Made by a program: the position numbers and the translations under genes. This document shows, piece after piece, positions 7,380-16,558 of a stretch of DNA of 64,000 nucleotides. Below the pieces are notes generated by a model. That model was not told where the DNA came from, did not search any database, and saw only the letters and a list, made by a program, of their open reading frames with translations. This DNA is from Shewanella mangrovi (GTDB lineage Bacteria; Pseudomonadota; Gammaproteobacteria; Enterobacterales; Shewanellaceae): NCBI RefSeq assembly GCF_000753795.1, contig NZ_JPEO01000003.1, positions 124,001 to 188,000 on the forward strand, given 5' to 3'. Within the stretch, counting starts at the first letter, position 1. Each line of letters opens with the position of its first letter.

Positions 7380-8737
7380 TAGTCAGCCCTCTTCTCAGCG
7401 TGTTCCGCAATAATACCAGCACTTTGTTCTTCAAGAATTTGAACAACTGACTTACTGCGAGCCACAACAACAGCGTGAACCAGCATCAGAGGCAGTGCAG
7501 CAACCAGACCTTCTACGGTAGTTACCAGTGCCATAGAGATACCGCCCGCCATCAGTTTCGGATCACCAGTACCGAACAACTGAATGCTTTGGAAGGTCGC
7601 GATCATACCAGTTACGGTACCGAGCAGACCCATCATTGGAGCGATTGCAGCCAATACTTTGATGATAGAGATACGTGCTTCAAGCGCTGGAGTTTCTTTC
7701 AGAATTGCTTCGTCAAGTTTCAGTTCCAGAGTATCTACGTCAACGTCTTTGTTCGCAGTGTAAACTTTCAGTACACGACCCAATGGGTTGTTACCTGGGT
7801 TTGCAACGTTTTTAGCTTGCGCTTTAACTTTCATACCAGCCAAAGTCAGCGTCAGCAGACGTTCTACCGCAATCAGCAGACCAAAGATCAGCAATGCGAT
7901 AATGATGTAACCGATAATACCACCCGCTTCGATACGTTCTTGGATGCTTGCTTTCTGAGTGAAGATGTTCAGCAAAGTACCACGAGCAGGGTCAATGTAA
8001 ACTTTAGCAGTACCAGAAGTCGCTTTTTCGAAATCTGCTGCAGCGCTTACCATGTAACCATCAGGTTGTTGAGACAGCTCTTGGATAATACCTAGGTCTG
8101 GCTTCCAAACTACATATTTACCGTCAGCGATCAGGTTGAACGCACCAACACGGGTAACTGTAGTAGTTTCAACGTTACCGTCGATATCAGTTACAGAAGC
8201 GTTAAACTTAACTACTTTACCGCCCTGAGTGATTTCAAACAGTTCTTCTTCCCAGAACTTTTCCAGTTCATCAATCTTAGGTAACTGCTTACGAGCACCC
8301 AATTCAGAAATGAACTTGTCACGGCCAGGGAACTGAGCGCTTACGTTAGAGTTGATCAGCTTGCCAGCGAAATCGCCAGCTTCACCTTTAACAACACCGA
8401 ACATTTCACCCAAGTCACCTTGAGCGGTTTTCAGATCAGCTTCAAGTTGAGCGATCTTGTGTTCGTTGTCGAGGAACGCTTGGTTCAGGTCTTTACCACG
8501 CTTAGTTTCTGCAGCAAGAGCATCTTTCTCTTTCTTCAGCAGCGCAGCTTTGTCGCCACGTTCAGCTTGGAATTCAGCTTCACGTTTAGCGTTAATTTTA
8601 CCTTGGGTAGCTCGTTCGGTTTTGATCTGTTGCAGCAACTGATCAATTGTCTTTGGCGCTGGGTCAGCTGCGTGAGCCATACCAGCAGTCAAAGTGAAAC
8701 TAGCAGCAATCAATGCTGAGGTGATTAACTTCTTCAT
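7379..8737 (-). CDS. ttpC: TtpC-like large MotA/TolQ/ExbB protein
   Basis: The 452-residue product begins with a signal peptide (cleavage after GMAHA, residue 23), then a charged coiled-coil periplasmic region (about 30-120) and a further soluble region. A C-terminal ExbB-like channel domain (about 270-445) contains APMMGLLGTVTGMIATFQ. This architecture is that of TtpC, which Vibrio TonB2 systems need for energy transfer. It adjoins DUF3450 with a one-base overlap at 8737 and overlaps exbB2 at 7379. Confidence 0.9.
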   Translation of the reverse strand: MKKLITSALIAASFTLTAGMAHAADPAPKTIDQLLQQIKTERATQGKINAKREAEFQAERGDKAALLKKEKDALAAETKRGKDLNQAFLDNEHKIAQLEADLKTAQGDLGEMFGVVKGEAGDFAGKLINSNVSAQFPGRDKFISELGARKQLPKIDELEKFWEEELFEITQGGKVVKFNASVTDIDGNVETTTVTRVGAFNLIADGKYVVWKPDLGIIQELSQQPDGYMVSAAADFEKATSGTAKVYIDPARGTLLNIFTQKASIQERIEAGGIIGYIIIALLIFGLLIAVERLLTLTLAGMKVKAQAKNVANPGNNPLGRVLKVYTANKDVDVDTLELKLDEAILKETPALEARISIIKVLAAIAPMMGLLGTVTGMIATFQSIQLFGTGDPKLMAGGISMALVTTVEGLVAALPLMLVHAVVVARSKSVVQILEEQSAGIIAEHAEKRAD

Positions 8738-9519
8738 TATTTTGCAGCCTCCGCAGCTGGAACAGGTAACGCGAACAGATCCATTGCCCCTTGTTTACGA
8801 GCAATACGAATGCCTTTGGTGATGTCACGCAGATAGCTGTCATCCAGAGTATCCCAAGCTTTGGTCTCTGGGTTGAACATCCAGGCTTTTCTCTGATCCA
8901 AGCTTTGTGCATACAATGCCACGCGGCCTAAGCGGAAATAGTCAACCAGTACTTCTTTACCGTCGAGGTTCAGCTTACCAGTTTCAACGTCTACGAAGTT
9001 ACCGTAGTCACGCTCGATAGCGTATGCATCCAGAATCAAACGGAACTTTTCTGCCAAAGTTACTTCAGCAGTGTTCAGTACGTTTTTCAGGTTTTCAACG
9101 CGAGCTTTACGGTCTTCAGCGCGGAAAGGAAGATCTAACGCTACGAATTTTTCGAGGTTATCAACCATTTTGAACATCAAAGGTACAACACCCTGACGCA
9201 GTTTATCTACGCCGTTGATGTCGTCTTGGATGCCTTTCATGGTGTTTTCTTGGTCAGCGACCAGAGTCGCCAAATAATCGTTGTAGCCTTTCAGCGATTC
9301 TCTTTGATCTGCAACGCTTGAGTATTCAAACAGCATATCTTGAGCTTGATCGAAATATTTATCGACCTTCGCTTGAGACTTTGCTGCATCACCGTGCAAC
9401 TGACCTGCTGCTGCTTGAGCATCGGTCAGCGGATCAGCAACAACGAAGTTGCTACTGGCAAGAGCCAGCGCGCCAACGAGCGCAGAAGCGATTTTTGTTC
9501 TATTGCTTACCTTGGACAT
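8737..9519 (-). CDS. DUF3450 periplasmic protein, first gene of TonB2 operon
   Basis: The 260-residue product has a signal peptide (ALVGALALASSNFVVA, cleaved about residue 29) and a long helical, coiled-coil body typical of DUF3450. The family regularly precedes ttpC in marine gammaproteobacterial TonB2 clusters; its job is not established, though a periplasmic partner of TtpC is likely. ATG 9519 is preceded by GGGAAC and gives a normal signal peptide; the open frame extends to 9573 without support. Its promoter should lie in 9520-9909. Confidence 0.88.
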   Translation of the reverse strand: MSKVSNRTKIASALVGALALASSNFVVADPLTDAQAAAGQLHGDAAKSQAKVDKYFDQAQDMLFEYSSVADQRESLKGYNDYLATLVADQENTMKGIQDDINGVDKLRQGVVPLMFKMVDNLEKFVALDLPFRAEDRKARVENLKNVLNTAEVTLAEKFRLILDAYAIERDYGNFVDVETGKLNLDGKEVLVDYFRLGRVALYAQSLDQRKAWMFNPETKAWDTLDDSYLRDITKGIRIARKQGAMDLFALPVPAAEAAK

Positions 9520-9909
9520 AGTTCCCAACCAATTTGAAGTGAATAAACAATTCAACTTAGCCAATGTAGTCAACTTACAAGATTGATTACACTTCTAAGT
9601 ACATCTTTCTGTTGTGATTGTTAGATTTTTCTTCCCTTTTCTATGCCTACTGGAGGCATAGACCCGCTGGAATCATTTCATAAAAGCCCGAGTTGTGTCA
9701 ACACGGAATCAAGGGAAAAACGAGCCGAAAATGGCTTATAAAGAAGCAAATTTTTAAAAGTGTAACTTTCTCTCGTTATTACACGATTTCATCGAACTTT
9801 AGCCATGATTTAATCACGAAGCTAAACGCGTAAAAAACATCCAGATAGCTAAATTCCTTACGGCTTATCTAACGCGACCAAATCACTATAGTCAGGAAGG
9901 AGAATCCAA
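9520..9909. other. Intergenic region upstream of TonB2 operon
   Basis: This 390-bp stretch has no credible ORF. It must contain the promoter of the DUF3450-TtpC operon. The one distinct structure is a palindrome at 9641-9661. No convincing Fur box was recognised by eye. Confidence 0.6.
9641..9661. repeat. Palindrome upstream of TonB2 operon
   Basis: CTATGCCT-ACTGG-AGGCATAG is a perfect 8-bp inverted repeat about 120 bp upstream of the DUF3450 start. It has no T-run, so it is more likely an operator or leader structure than a terminator. Confidence 0.5.
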
Positions 9910-10869
9910 TTAAGATGCTGCGTACTTTAATGCCACCAGTTGCCAAGCCAAAACTCGGCCATCTGACTCTTTTACTACTTTAATGAGCTCAATATTACAT
10001 CCGCCTAAACATAGCTGTTCAAGCAATGCCAACACCTCTTGTTCATCTAATGCTGCGTTAACAAGTTGCGCCAATCTCTGCTTATGCGCATTCAATTCAC
10101 CAAACACCTGGTCAATAAAGTCCAGCTTTTGCGCTACTGTCCATGAAATGCCAGTTTTAAAGAGATAATCAACCGCATTGGATATGCCAGCATTCTTATA
10201 ACTTTCGTTATCTAACTCCCAAAGCATCTTCAGCTCTGCAAAAAATGCCTTGCGTAATCCTTCCAATCTCTCATCTCGCTGCGCCTGTCTAATGGCTTCG
10301 GCAGATGCCAAGTAGCCCATCTGTTCAACAAAATGCTTTAATTCTTGTGTTACGCGCTCCAGCTGGGGAGATGTCAAAAACTTAAGTTCTTGACTGTTCT
10401 GTTGAACAATAAACGAATCCTTGTTGTGCATGACAAGTACTAACTTGGCGTTAGTTTTCATCACCCGCAGGACTTCATCGATTGCTAGAGGCGAGAGTCC
10501 ATATTCGAAGCCGAATTGCGAAACTACGTAATGGAAATGCTCTTTGTCGTAAGGTAATGCCGCTACATCTATGCCACTGCGCAGCGAAATATCGAGGGTG
10601 TTGCCGACAATGCAGTCCTTAACATTCGCTTTATCAACACCAATAATCGCTCCGGTTGCAGACTTAGCACTATATTTATCGAGTAGTAATGGGATAGCGC
10701 CGTTACCAGTACCGATATCAAGTACGTTAACCTCACCAACAAAGCTGTTCGCTACCGCTTGCCAAATGTTCAGTAGTGCTCCTTGGTAATTATCAATTGC
10801 ACTACCAAAGGATGTTATCGCGCCTTGCTCCCAATATTGATCCCAACAGTTTTGCTCATTTTGAACCAT
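9910..10869 (-). CDS. Class I SAM-dependent methyltransferase
   Basis: The 319-residue product has motif I VLDIGTGNGAIPLLL (about residues 48-62), the acidic strand IIGVDKAN and a post-motif SQFGFEYGL, all typical of class I methyltransferases. The N-terminus (CWDQYWEQGAITSFG) resembles small-molecule methyltransferases. The C-terminal half (about 190-319) is helical and not recognised. The substrate is unknown. It lies between the TonB2 operon and the TonB-dependent receptor on the same strand, with GGGAG upstream of the ATG. Confidence 0.85.
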   Translation of the reverse strand: MVQNEQNCWDQYWEQGAITSFGSAIDNYQGALLNIWQAVANSFVGEVNVLDIGTGNGAIPLLLDKYSAKSATGAIIGVDKANVKDCIVGNTLDISLRSGIDVAALPYDKEHFHYVVSQFGFEYGLSPLAIDEVLRVMKTNAKLVLVMHNKDSFIVQQNSQELKFLTSPQLERVTQELKHFVEQMGYLASAEAIRQAQRDERLEGLRKAFFAELKMLWELDNESYKNAGISNAVDYLFKTGISWTVAQKLDFIDQVFGELNAHKQRLAQLVNAALDEQEVLALLEQLCLGGCNIELIKVVKESDGRVLAWQLVALKYAAS

Positions 10870-11011
10870 CAGCCACAGTCTCCCGAATATGCGGACACTA
10901 CCAATTAAAAAGCTATTTGAAATCGATGCGCGTTAGCGAGTTCACATCATTAAAGAACGTCATAACAGCTGAAACAACTCATAATTGGTTTATCTCAACC
11001 GACTTAAAATA

Positions 11012-11036
11012 AAAAAGCCCCCAGTCGGGGGCTTTT
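11012..11036 (-). terminator. Rho-independent terminator of TonB-dependent receptor gene
   Basis: Stem AAAAGCCCCC / GGGGGCTTTT with loop AGTC. On the minus strand a T-run follows. It lies 20 nt beyond the receptor stop at 11056. Confidence 0.87.
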
Positions 11037-11055
11037 AAAGACTCATGACGAGTTA

Positions 11056-13665
11056 TTAGAACTTCACAGTGTAAACTGCGCGATATTCACGACCGAAGTT
11101 GTTATACAGGTCAGCGTTATCGTAAGAACCACTAGAGCTCAACACTGGGTCTTCGTCAGTCAGATTATTAACAGCCAACTGGATGTTACCCCAATCACCA
11201 ATATCATAGGTGTATGTGATGTTGTGGATCAGCCATGAATCCAAGTGACCAGTGTCATCGTCTTCATAGGTTGAACTGGTGTAGTTCATGTTCCAACCAA
11301 ACTTATGATCGCCGATTGAGTATGTAGTGGTGAACACTGACTTATAGTCAGGTTGACCATTCCAGCCGGCAGTATCAGTAGCTGACGCACCACCTTCAAC
11401 TTCTTCGATATAGTCAAACACGAAGCTGTTGGTCCAGTTGATGCGGAAGTCACCGATTGAAGTTTCAAACAGGCCACTCAAAGTAGCATCCAAGCCTTTG
11501 ATTTGCAGCTTGTCACCGTTACCGTAACCAGTACCGACTTCTAGCGCACGGCCTAGAGTACCATCACTAGTCACTGCACGACGTACATAGAAGGTGTCAC
11601 TAGTTTCCAATGTACCCGCAGCAATACCACGCATTACGTTAGTGATAGAACGTTGAGAGATAACGTCGTCAATCTTCAGATCAAAGTAATCCAGTTTGAT
11701 TGACAGATTATCAATAATGTCCCAAGCCACACCGAAGTTGTAGTATTTAGAGCTTTCTGGACCTAAGTCTGGGTTAGCACTGATGTATGTATCAGTTTGA
11801 CCGCGAGAACAATCAGCAGCTGAAATACCATTAGACTCACAGAATGGGTAGTCAGTACCGTATTCAGCAGAGAATGTAGTTGCAGCATGCAGCTGATCAA
11901 GAGAAGGTGCACGGAACGCTTCAGAATATGAAGCACGTACTACTACGTTATCCAGCGCTTGCCATCTTACAGAGACTTTAGGTGCAGTGTTGCTACCAAA
12001 GTCACTGTAGCTGTCGTAACGAACCGCCAAGTTCACTTCAACAGAGTCAACGACTGGCATTGCTGCTTCGTAGAACGCTGCCCATACATAACGGCTGCCG
12101 CCTGCAGAGTTACCCGCACTACCACCGATCAGACCTGCTTCAGACTGAGCGTCATATTTTGAACGATAATCTTGTTCGAAATATTCAGTACCGAAATAGT
12201 GAGCGATTTGACCGCCTGGCAGTTCAAACAGGTCAAAACCGATACCCGCGTTGATTTGCTGGAAGGTAGAGGTATCTTGGGTCAGCGTGGTGCCTTTCAT
12301 GTTATTGGCACCTTCTTCTGACCCCAGGTCAATACCATTTTGCTCGTTGTAAGCAAGACCCGCGTAGCTCAGATAGTATTCACCGATAGATTTGTTATCG
12401 GCCATATTGTAGTGATAGTAAACTTCCCAAGTTGCATCGTTCCATGCAGAGATAGAGCCGCGCAAACCAGTTAAGTAATCTTGGTTATAGTCATCGACTT
12501 TACCGTCACGAGTACCGATGCCAACCCAGCGCCACAAACCATAAGCGCCATCTTCACCATATGGGTTATTAGGGTTGTCTGCACTCATGTTTTCCCATGC
12601 TGCAGCAGGAGGAGCATAGCGACCAAATGAACTGTTTTGGGTCAGCATAGTACGACCGAACCACTCAATATCATCAGTCAGCTGGTAGTTAGCATCAACA
12701 TAAACAGTGTTACGAGACAGAGATGCTTTATTGTATGACACGTTAGCGTATGCATACATACAGTAGGTTGAACCAGGAACACCCCAGTCTTCGTCAGCGG
12801 CTACGTTAGCAAAAGTGTTGCTACCATATTGAGCAATCAAATCATCACACAATGGTGATGCTTGCGCTAAGTTGAATGATGGATCAATTACAGTTGCACC
12901 GTAATAACTCCAACCAATGGTTTCAGAATAAGCTTGGATGATGCCATCGCCATCTAAATCGTTCATGCTAGCCGCTGTATATGGGCGCGCACCATCAGAG
13001 ATACCATCACGGTCTTGGTGGTCGAATGAGAAGGTGATGTTACCTTTATCAGCTTGATAACCTGCAGTGATAGAGAACTGCTTGCTGTTCATACCAGAGT
13101 CGTGTTGACGGCTACCTGCACCAGCAGTGAATTCAACACCTTGGTAGTTTTTCTTCATGATGATGTTAACTACACCAGCAATCGCATCAGAACCATAAGT
13201 AGATGAAGCACCATCTGTCAGGATTTCGATACGTTCAACTGCAGACATCGGAATAGCGTTAAGGTTAGCAGAACTGCCACCCATGGTTGGCGAACCAGGG
13301 AAGCGCTTGCCGTCAATCAACACCAGAGTACGTTCTGAACCTGCACCGCGCAAGTTGATGGTGGCTTGAGACTGAGCAGAGCTACCTGAACGTTCAGAGA
13401 ATGAACCAAAAGAGTTCAGGTTACTGTTACGCAGTGCATCGGCAACAGTGAAGTTACCTTCAACTTTCATGTCTTCTGCACTGATGGTAGTAACAGGTGA
13501 TGCACCTTCTAAATCGGTACGCGCAATACGAGAACCTGTAACTTCAATTCGCTCTACTTTCTTTTCTTCTTCAGCATATGAAGCAGTAGAAAACGAAGCA
13601 GCTACAACGCCACTCACTAAAGCAAAGTTCACTGCTCTAGCCAGTGCATTTTTCTTAACTATCAT
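11056..13665 (-). CDS. TonB-dependent outer-membrane receptor
   Basis: The 869-residue product has a signal peptide (cleaved after TASYA, about residue 31). A TonB box-like segment VERIEVTGSRIARTD follows, then a plug domain with RTLVLIDGKRFPGSP and VERIEILTDGASSTYGSDAIAGVVNI. The C-terminal barrel ends in Phe (REYRAVYTVKF). The plug and barrel are of the type used for oligopeptide, glycan or unknown nutrients in Shewanella; the ligand is not readable, and no siderophore-specific mark is seen. ATG 13665 is preceded by GGGAGAA; the longer frame to 13698 lacks support. Energy probably comes from the TonB2 operon just downstream. Confidence 0.92.
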   Translation of the reverse strand: MIVKKNALARAVNFALVSGVVAASFSTASYAEEEKKVERIEVTGSRIARTDLEGASPVTTISAEDMKVEGNFTVADALRNSNLNSFGSFSERSGSSAQSQATINLRGAGSERTLVLIDGKRFPGSPTMGGSSANLNAIPMSAVERIEILTDGASSTYGSDAIAGVVNIIMKKNYQGVEFTAGAGSRQHDSGMNSKQFSITAGYQADKGNITFSFDHQDRDGISDGARPYTAASMNDLDGDGIIQAYSETIGWSYYGATVIDPSFNLAQASPLCDDLIAQYGSNTFANVAADEDWGVPGSTYCMYAYANVSYNKASLSRNTVYVDANYQLTDDIEWFGRTMLTQNSSFGRYAPPAAAWENMSADNPNNPYGEDGAYGLWRWVGIGTRDGKVDDYNQDYLTGLRGSISAWNDATWEVYYHYNMADNKSIGEYYLSYAGLAYNEQNGIDLGSEEGANNMKGTTLTQDTSTFQQINAGIGFDLFELPGGQIAHYFGTEYFEQDYRSKYDAQSEAGLIGGSAGNSAGGSRYVWAAFYEAAMPVVDSVEVNLAVRYDSYSDFGSNTAPKVSVRWQALDNVVVRASYSEAFRAPSLDQLHAATTFSAEYGTDYPFCESNGISAADCSRGQTDTYISANPDLGPESSKYYNFGVAWDIIDNLSIKLDYFDLKIDDVISQRSITNVMRGIAAGTLETSDTFYVRRAVTSDGTLGRALEVGTGYGNGDKLQIKGLDATLSGLFETSIGDFRINWTNSFVFDYIEEVEGGASATDTAGWNGQPDYKSVFTTTYSIGDHKFGWNMNYTSSTYEDDDTGHLDSWLIHNITYTYDIGDWGNIQLAVNNLTDEDPVLSSSGSYDNADLYNNFGREYRAVYTVKF

Positions 13666-14092
13666 GCTATTTCTCCCTTGACTTATTATGTCACGCATCG
13701 TTTTTGTGCGCTTTTAACCTCACAATTCGTTACCACAAAGACAACTTTTGTGAAATTTAGGGGAAATAAGACCACAGCAGAAACAAATTATCAACAACAT
13801 GATTCTTTAAGTAACACTTAATATACGGTTAATAAACATCGGTTTTTCAACAAAAACCGCATTTTTATCTCGTTCATTAAACAAAAATAGGAAAGTGATG
13901 AATATATAAAAGAAAACTGCCAATAAAAATGATGCTTCGTCTTGTCTTTTTTTTTGTGATGTTTACGTTTATTTGCACAATAAACAGCCAGCAAAATATA
14001 ACAAAATGCTAAGTCGATATGAGATTCGGTGAAATGACGTTAAATTAGCGAAGTAAACTATTCAAAATTCGCCTTCTTCATAACATTAAATG
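13666..14092. other. AT-rich leader/promoter region of TonB-dependent receptor
   Basis: This 427-bp stretch lacks a credible ORF and is very AT-rich, with a T9 run near 13949. A perfect hairpin lies at 13840-13859 (CGGTTTTT-CAAC-AAAAACCG), about 175 bp upstream of the receptor start. The receptor promoter must be here, along with the 3' flank of polB. Confidence 0.55.
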
Positions 14093-16471
14093 TTAAATTT
14101 TAAATGCAAGTTGACTACTCATTAACTGGTCAAATTCGACACCGAGAATGTTTAATATAGGTTCAGCGATTGGACGAATCTGTTTATCCAAATAATATTG
14201 ATAATCAGGGATAATATTGGGGGTTTCAATCGGTACCGCACCGTTATTGGTCATCACATACCTAATGCGGGTTCCCTTGCGACTATATTTGGCATCATGG
14301 GTCAACTCGACTAACCTCTGCGCGGCCTTGACATGAGGAATCGATTTAGATTGATACGCTGCAATATCACGACGTAAGCGTTTGCTGAACACCAACTCTG
14401 CGTCGCACTGACCGTCGGTAATACATTGCATCTGTTCGCGTAAATAAGCACAAACATCCTCATTATTAAAGAGTCGGCGATATAACTCATACTGAACCCG
14501 CTTCGCCAAAGGACTCCAATCACTGCGAACTTGCTCCATCCCTTTAAACACAAGTTCACTGTGCCCGTCGGTAAGTGATTTAAGGCCAACATAACGCTTC
14601 TTCGAGCCCTCATCAGAGCCTCGTAGCGTTGGCATCAAAAATTGACTGAAGTGATTATCAAACTCCAGCTCCAGATAGGAAGTCAGCCGAAAATGCGTAT
14701 CAATATATTCCTGCCAAAGTTGGTTGATCTCTTTGGCCAGCTGATGACCAAATGCATGAATATCCTCAATTTGGTGTTGCTCTCCTAGCCAGATAAAGGT
14801 TGAGTCGGTATCACCATAAATGACGGTAAATCCCTTCGACTCAATCCATGCTTTGGTCTGTTGCATAATTTGATGACCCCGCATGGTAATAGAGCTTGCC
14901 AGCTTTGCATCATGAAAAACGCAACCTTTAGACCCCAACACTCCATAAAGCGAATTCATAATAATCTTGATCGCCTGTGAGAGCGGTTTGTTATCTTGCT
15001 TTTTGGCTTGCTCACGCGCATCGGCAAGCTTGCCAACCAAGTCAGGTAAAATATGCCCTTCTCGACTAAAGCGGGCACCGAGAAAGCCCTCAACAGTTTC
15101 ATTTTCCGGTAAATATTTCGCCGTAACCAGCCCCAATGGGTCGACGAGGAAGGTGCGAATAATGGATGGATACAGGCTTTTAAAATCTAACACCAGTATG
15201 TCGCGATATAAGCCAGGAATAGAGTCCATCACGTAACCACCGGGGCTTTCTAAACCGTCACTTGCCGGCATTGCCGGCGCAACATAACCTGCGCGATGTA
15301 AATGCGGCAGATAAAGATTATTAAACGCGGCGACCGATGCGCCGACACGACCAAACTCCAACCCGGTTAACTGAGCTCTGGCAACAGCGAAAGCCAACAA
15401 GTCAGTTTGTTTAAAGATATCCCAAACCAAACGGCAATCAGTTAGGTTGTAATGCGCCAGTGATAACTTATCTTCAGCAAACATTCGATTGATTTCACTG
15501 ACTTTATGCTGACTAGCATGTTCAATCGTCTTCCCCTCGCCCAATAAGGCTTTGGCGACAAAATCTAAGGCAAAGCTCTCAAATTGATAAAAAGCGGCTT
15601 TTAGCCAATCAATACCGTCGAGCACTACCCGCCCGGGTAATACCATTGTTTCTGGGCGATATGTCCCTTCGACAAGCCACTCAAGCGCCGAGTAAAAACG
15701 GCCAAAATTGGCGGGAATACCCAGTGCCGTGCAGCGCTTCGATAACAGTGCCAAATCGAACGCTATCACAGACCAGCCGATGATCACGTCAGGGTCCCAG
15801 TCTTGAAACCAGTCAATTAACGCGGTGAGTAACGCGCCTTCATTTGCCACCCAGACGATATCCTGAGGCGTTGACTGCGGCTGCCCCACCATAAATACTT
15901 TCGCGATGCTATTTGTGCCATCGGTAGCTGCACCATAAACCGCGGCGGAATAAAGTTGTCCGTCTGGCGCACATTCGAGATCGAGCGAGACAACTTTCAT
16001 TGGTATATCAACAGCACGAGTTGCCCGCGCCTTTGTCGCGCTAAACACTGGAAGAGTTGCAGAATGTCCTTGAACAAATTGCCCGTAAAACTCCGCATCC
16101 AAGGCAATATAACGTTCGATCAAAAAACGTTGTTGCGGCTTAATTTCGGACTCATAGAGCGCAATATTTTTATCTCGCGCACTTGCCAAAATCGCCCGCG
16201 TCGTTGCTGGCGTTGACGAATAGACGGCAGCCACGGGCATGTTATCAAAGCTTTTGAGTGCGACACTGCGGTGCTGTGCGTTATGATGATGTGCCAGCAG
16301 TTGCGGAGCCTGACTATCATTGACGAAAAACACCTGCTCCGCGTCGGCCACCTCAACCAACACAGGTCCTTGGGCAGTGTTAAGGTAATACTGTAAAACG
16401 CTGCAGGCGTTATGACGACGCCAATGTCTCGTCAGGACTCGCCCGCTAACGGTCTGGTATTGTTTAGTCAA
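14093..16471 (-). CDS. polB: DNA polymerase II (family B)
   Basis: The 792-residue product matches E. coli Pol II (783 residues) across its length. The exonuclease domain shows VSLDLECAPDGQLY (Exo I Asp and Glu) and DPDVIIGWSVIAFDL (Exo II). The polymerase domain shows DFKSLYPSIIRTF (motif A), KIIMNSLYGVLG (motif B) and YGDTDSTFIW (motif C). Pol II performs damage-tolerant and proofreading synthesis and is SOS-induced in E. coli. The best start is TTG 16471, since no in-frame ATG gives the family N-terminus. It is divergent from dinG, 87 bp apart, another DNA-damage gene. Confidence 0.95.
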   Translation of the reverse strand: MTKQYQTVSGRVLTRHWRRHNACSVLQYYLNTAQGPVLVEVADAEQVFFVNDSQAPQLLAHHHNAQHRSVALKSFDNMPVAAVYSSTPATTRAILASARDKNIALYESEIKPQQRFLIERYIALDAEFYGQFVQGHSATLPVFSATKARATRAVDIPMKVVSLDLECAPDGQLYSAAVYGAATDGTNSIAKVFMVGQPQSTPQDIVWVANEGALLTALIDWFQDWDPDVIIGWSVIAFDLALLSKRCTALGIPANFGRFYSALEWLVEGTYRPETMVLPGRVVLDGIDWLKAAFYQFESFALDFVAKALLGEGKTIEHASQHKVSEINRMFAEDKLSLAHYNLTDCRLVWDIFKQTDLLAFAVARAQLTGLEFGRVGASVAAFNNLYLPHLHRAGYVAPAMPASDGLESPGGYVMDSIPGLYRDILVLDFKSLYPSIIRTFLVDPLGLVTAKYLPENETVEGFLGARFSREGHILPDLVGKLADAREQAKKQDNKPLSQAIKIIMNSLYGVLGSKGCVFHDAKLASSITMRGHQIMQQTKAWIESKGFTVIYGDTDSTFIWLGEQHQIEDIHAFGHQLAKEINQLWQEYIDTHFRLTSYLELEFDNHFSQFLMPTLRGSDEGSKKRYVGLKSLTDGHSELVFKGMEQVRSDWSPLAKRVQYELYRRLFNNEDVCAYLREQMQCITDGQCDAELVFSKRLRRDIAAYQSKSIPHVKAAQRLVELTHDAKYSRKGTRIRYVMTNNGAVPIETPNIIPDYQYYLDKQIRPIAEPILNILGVEFDQLMSSQLAFKI

Positions 16472-16558
16472 CTTATCATTCCAATGTGCCGAATTATCGG
16501 TTATCAGTCAGCGCAATTACTGTTAATATATACAGGAATTCTTAAAGGAAAGCACTGA

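Noticed and set aside
7475..8095. Plus-strand ORF of 206 codons opposite ttpC
   Set aside because: Gln/Arg-rich antisense frame of a highly expressed gene; no ribosome-binding site or family resemblance.
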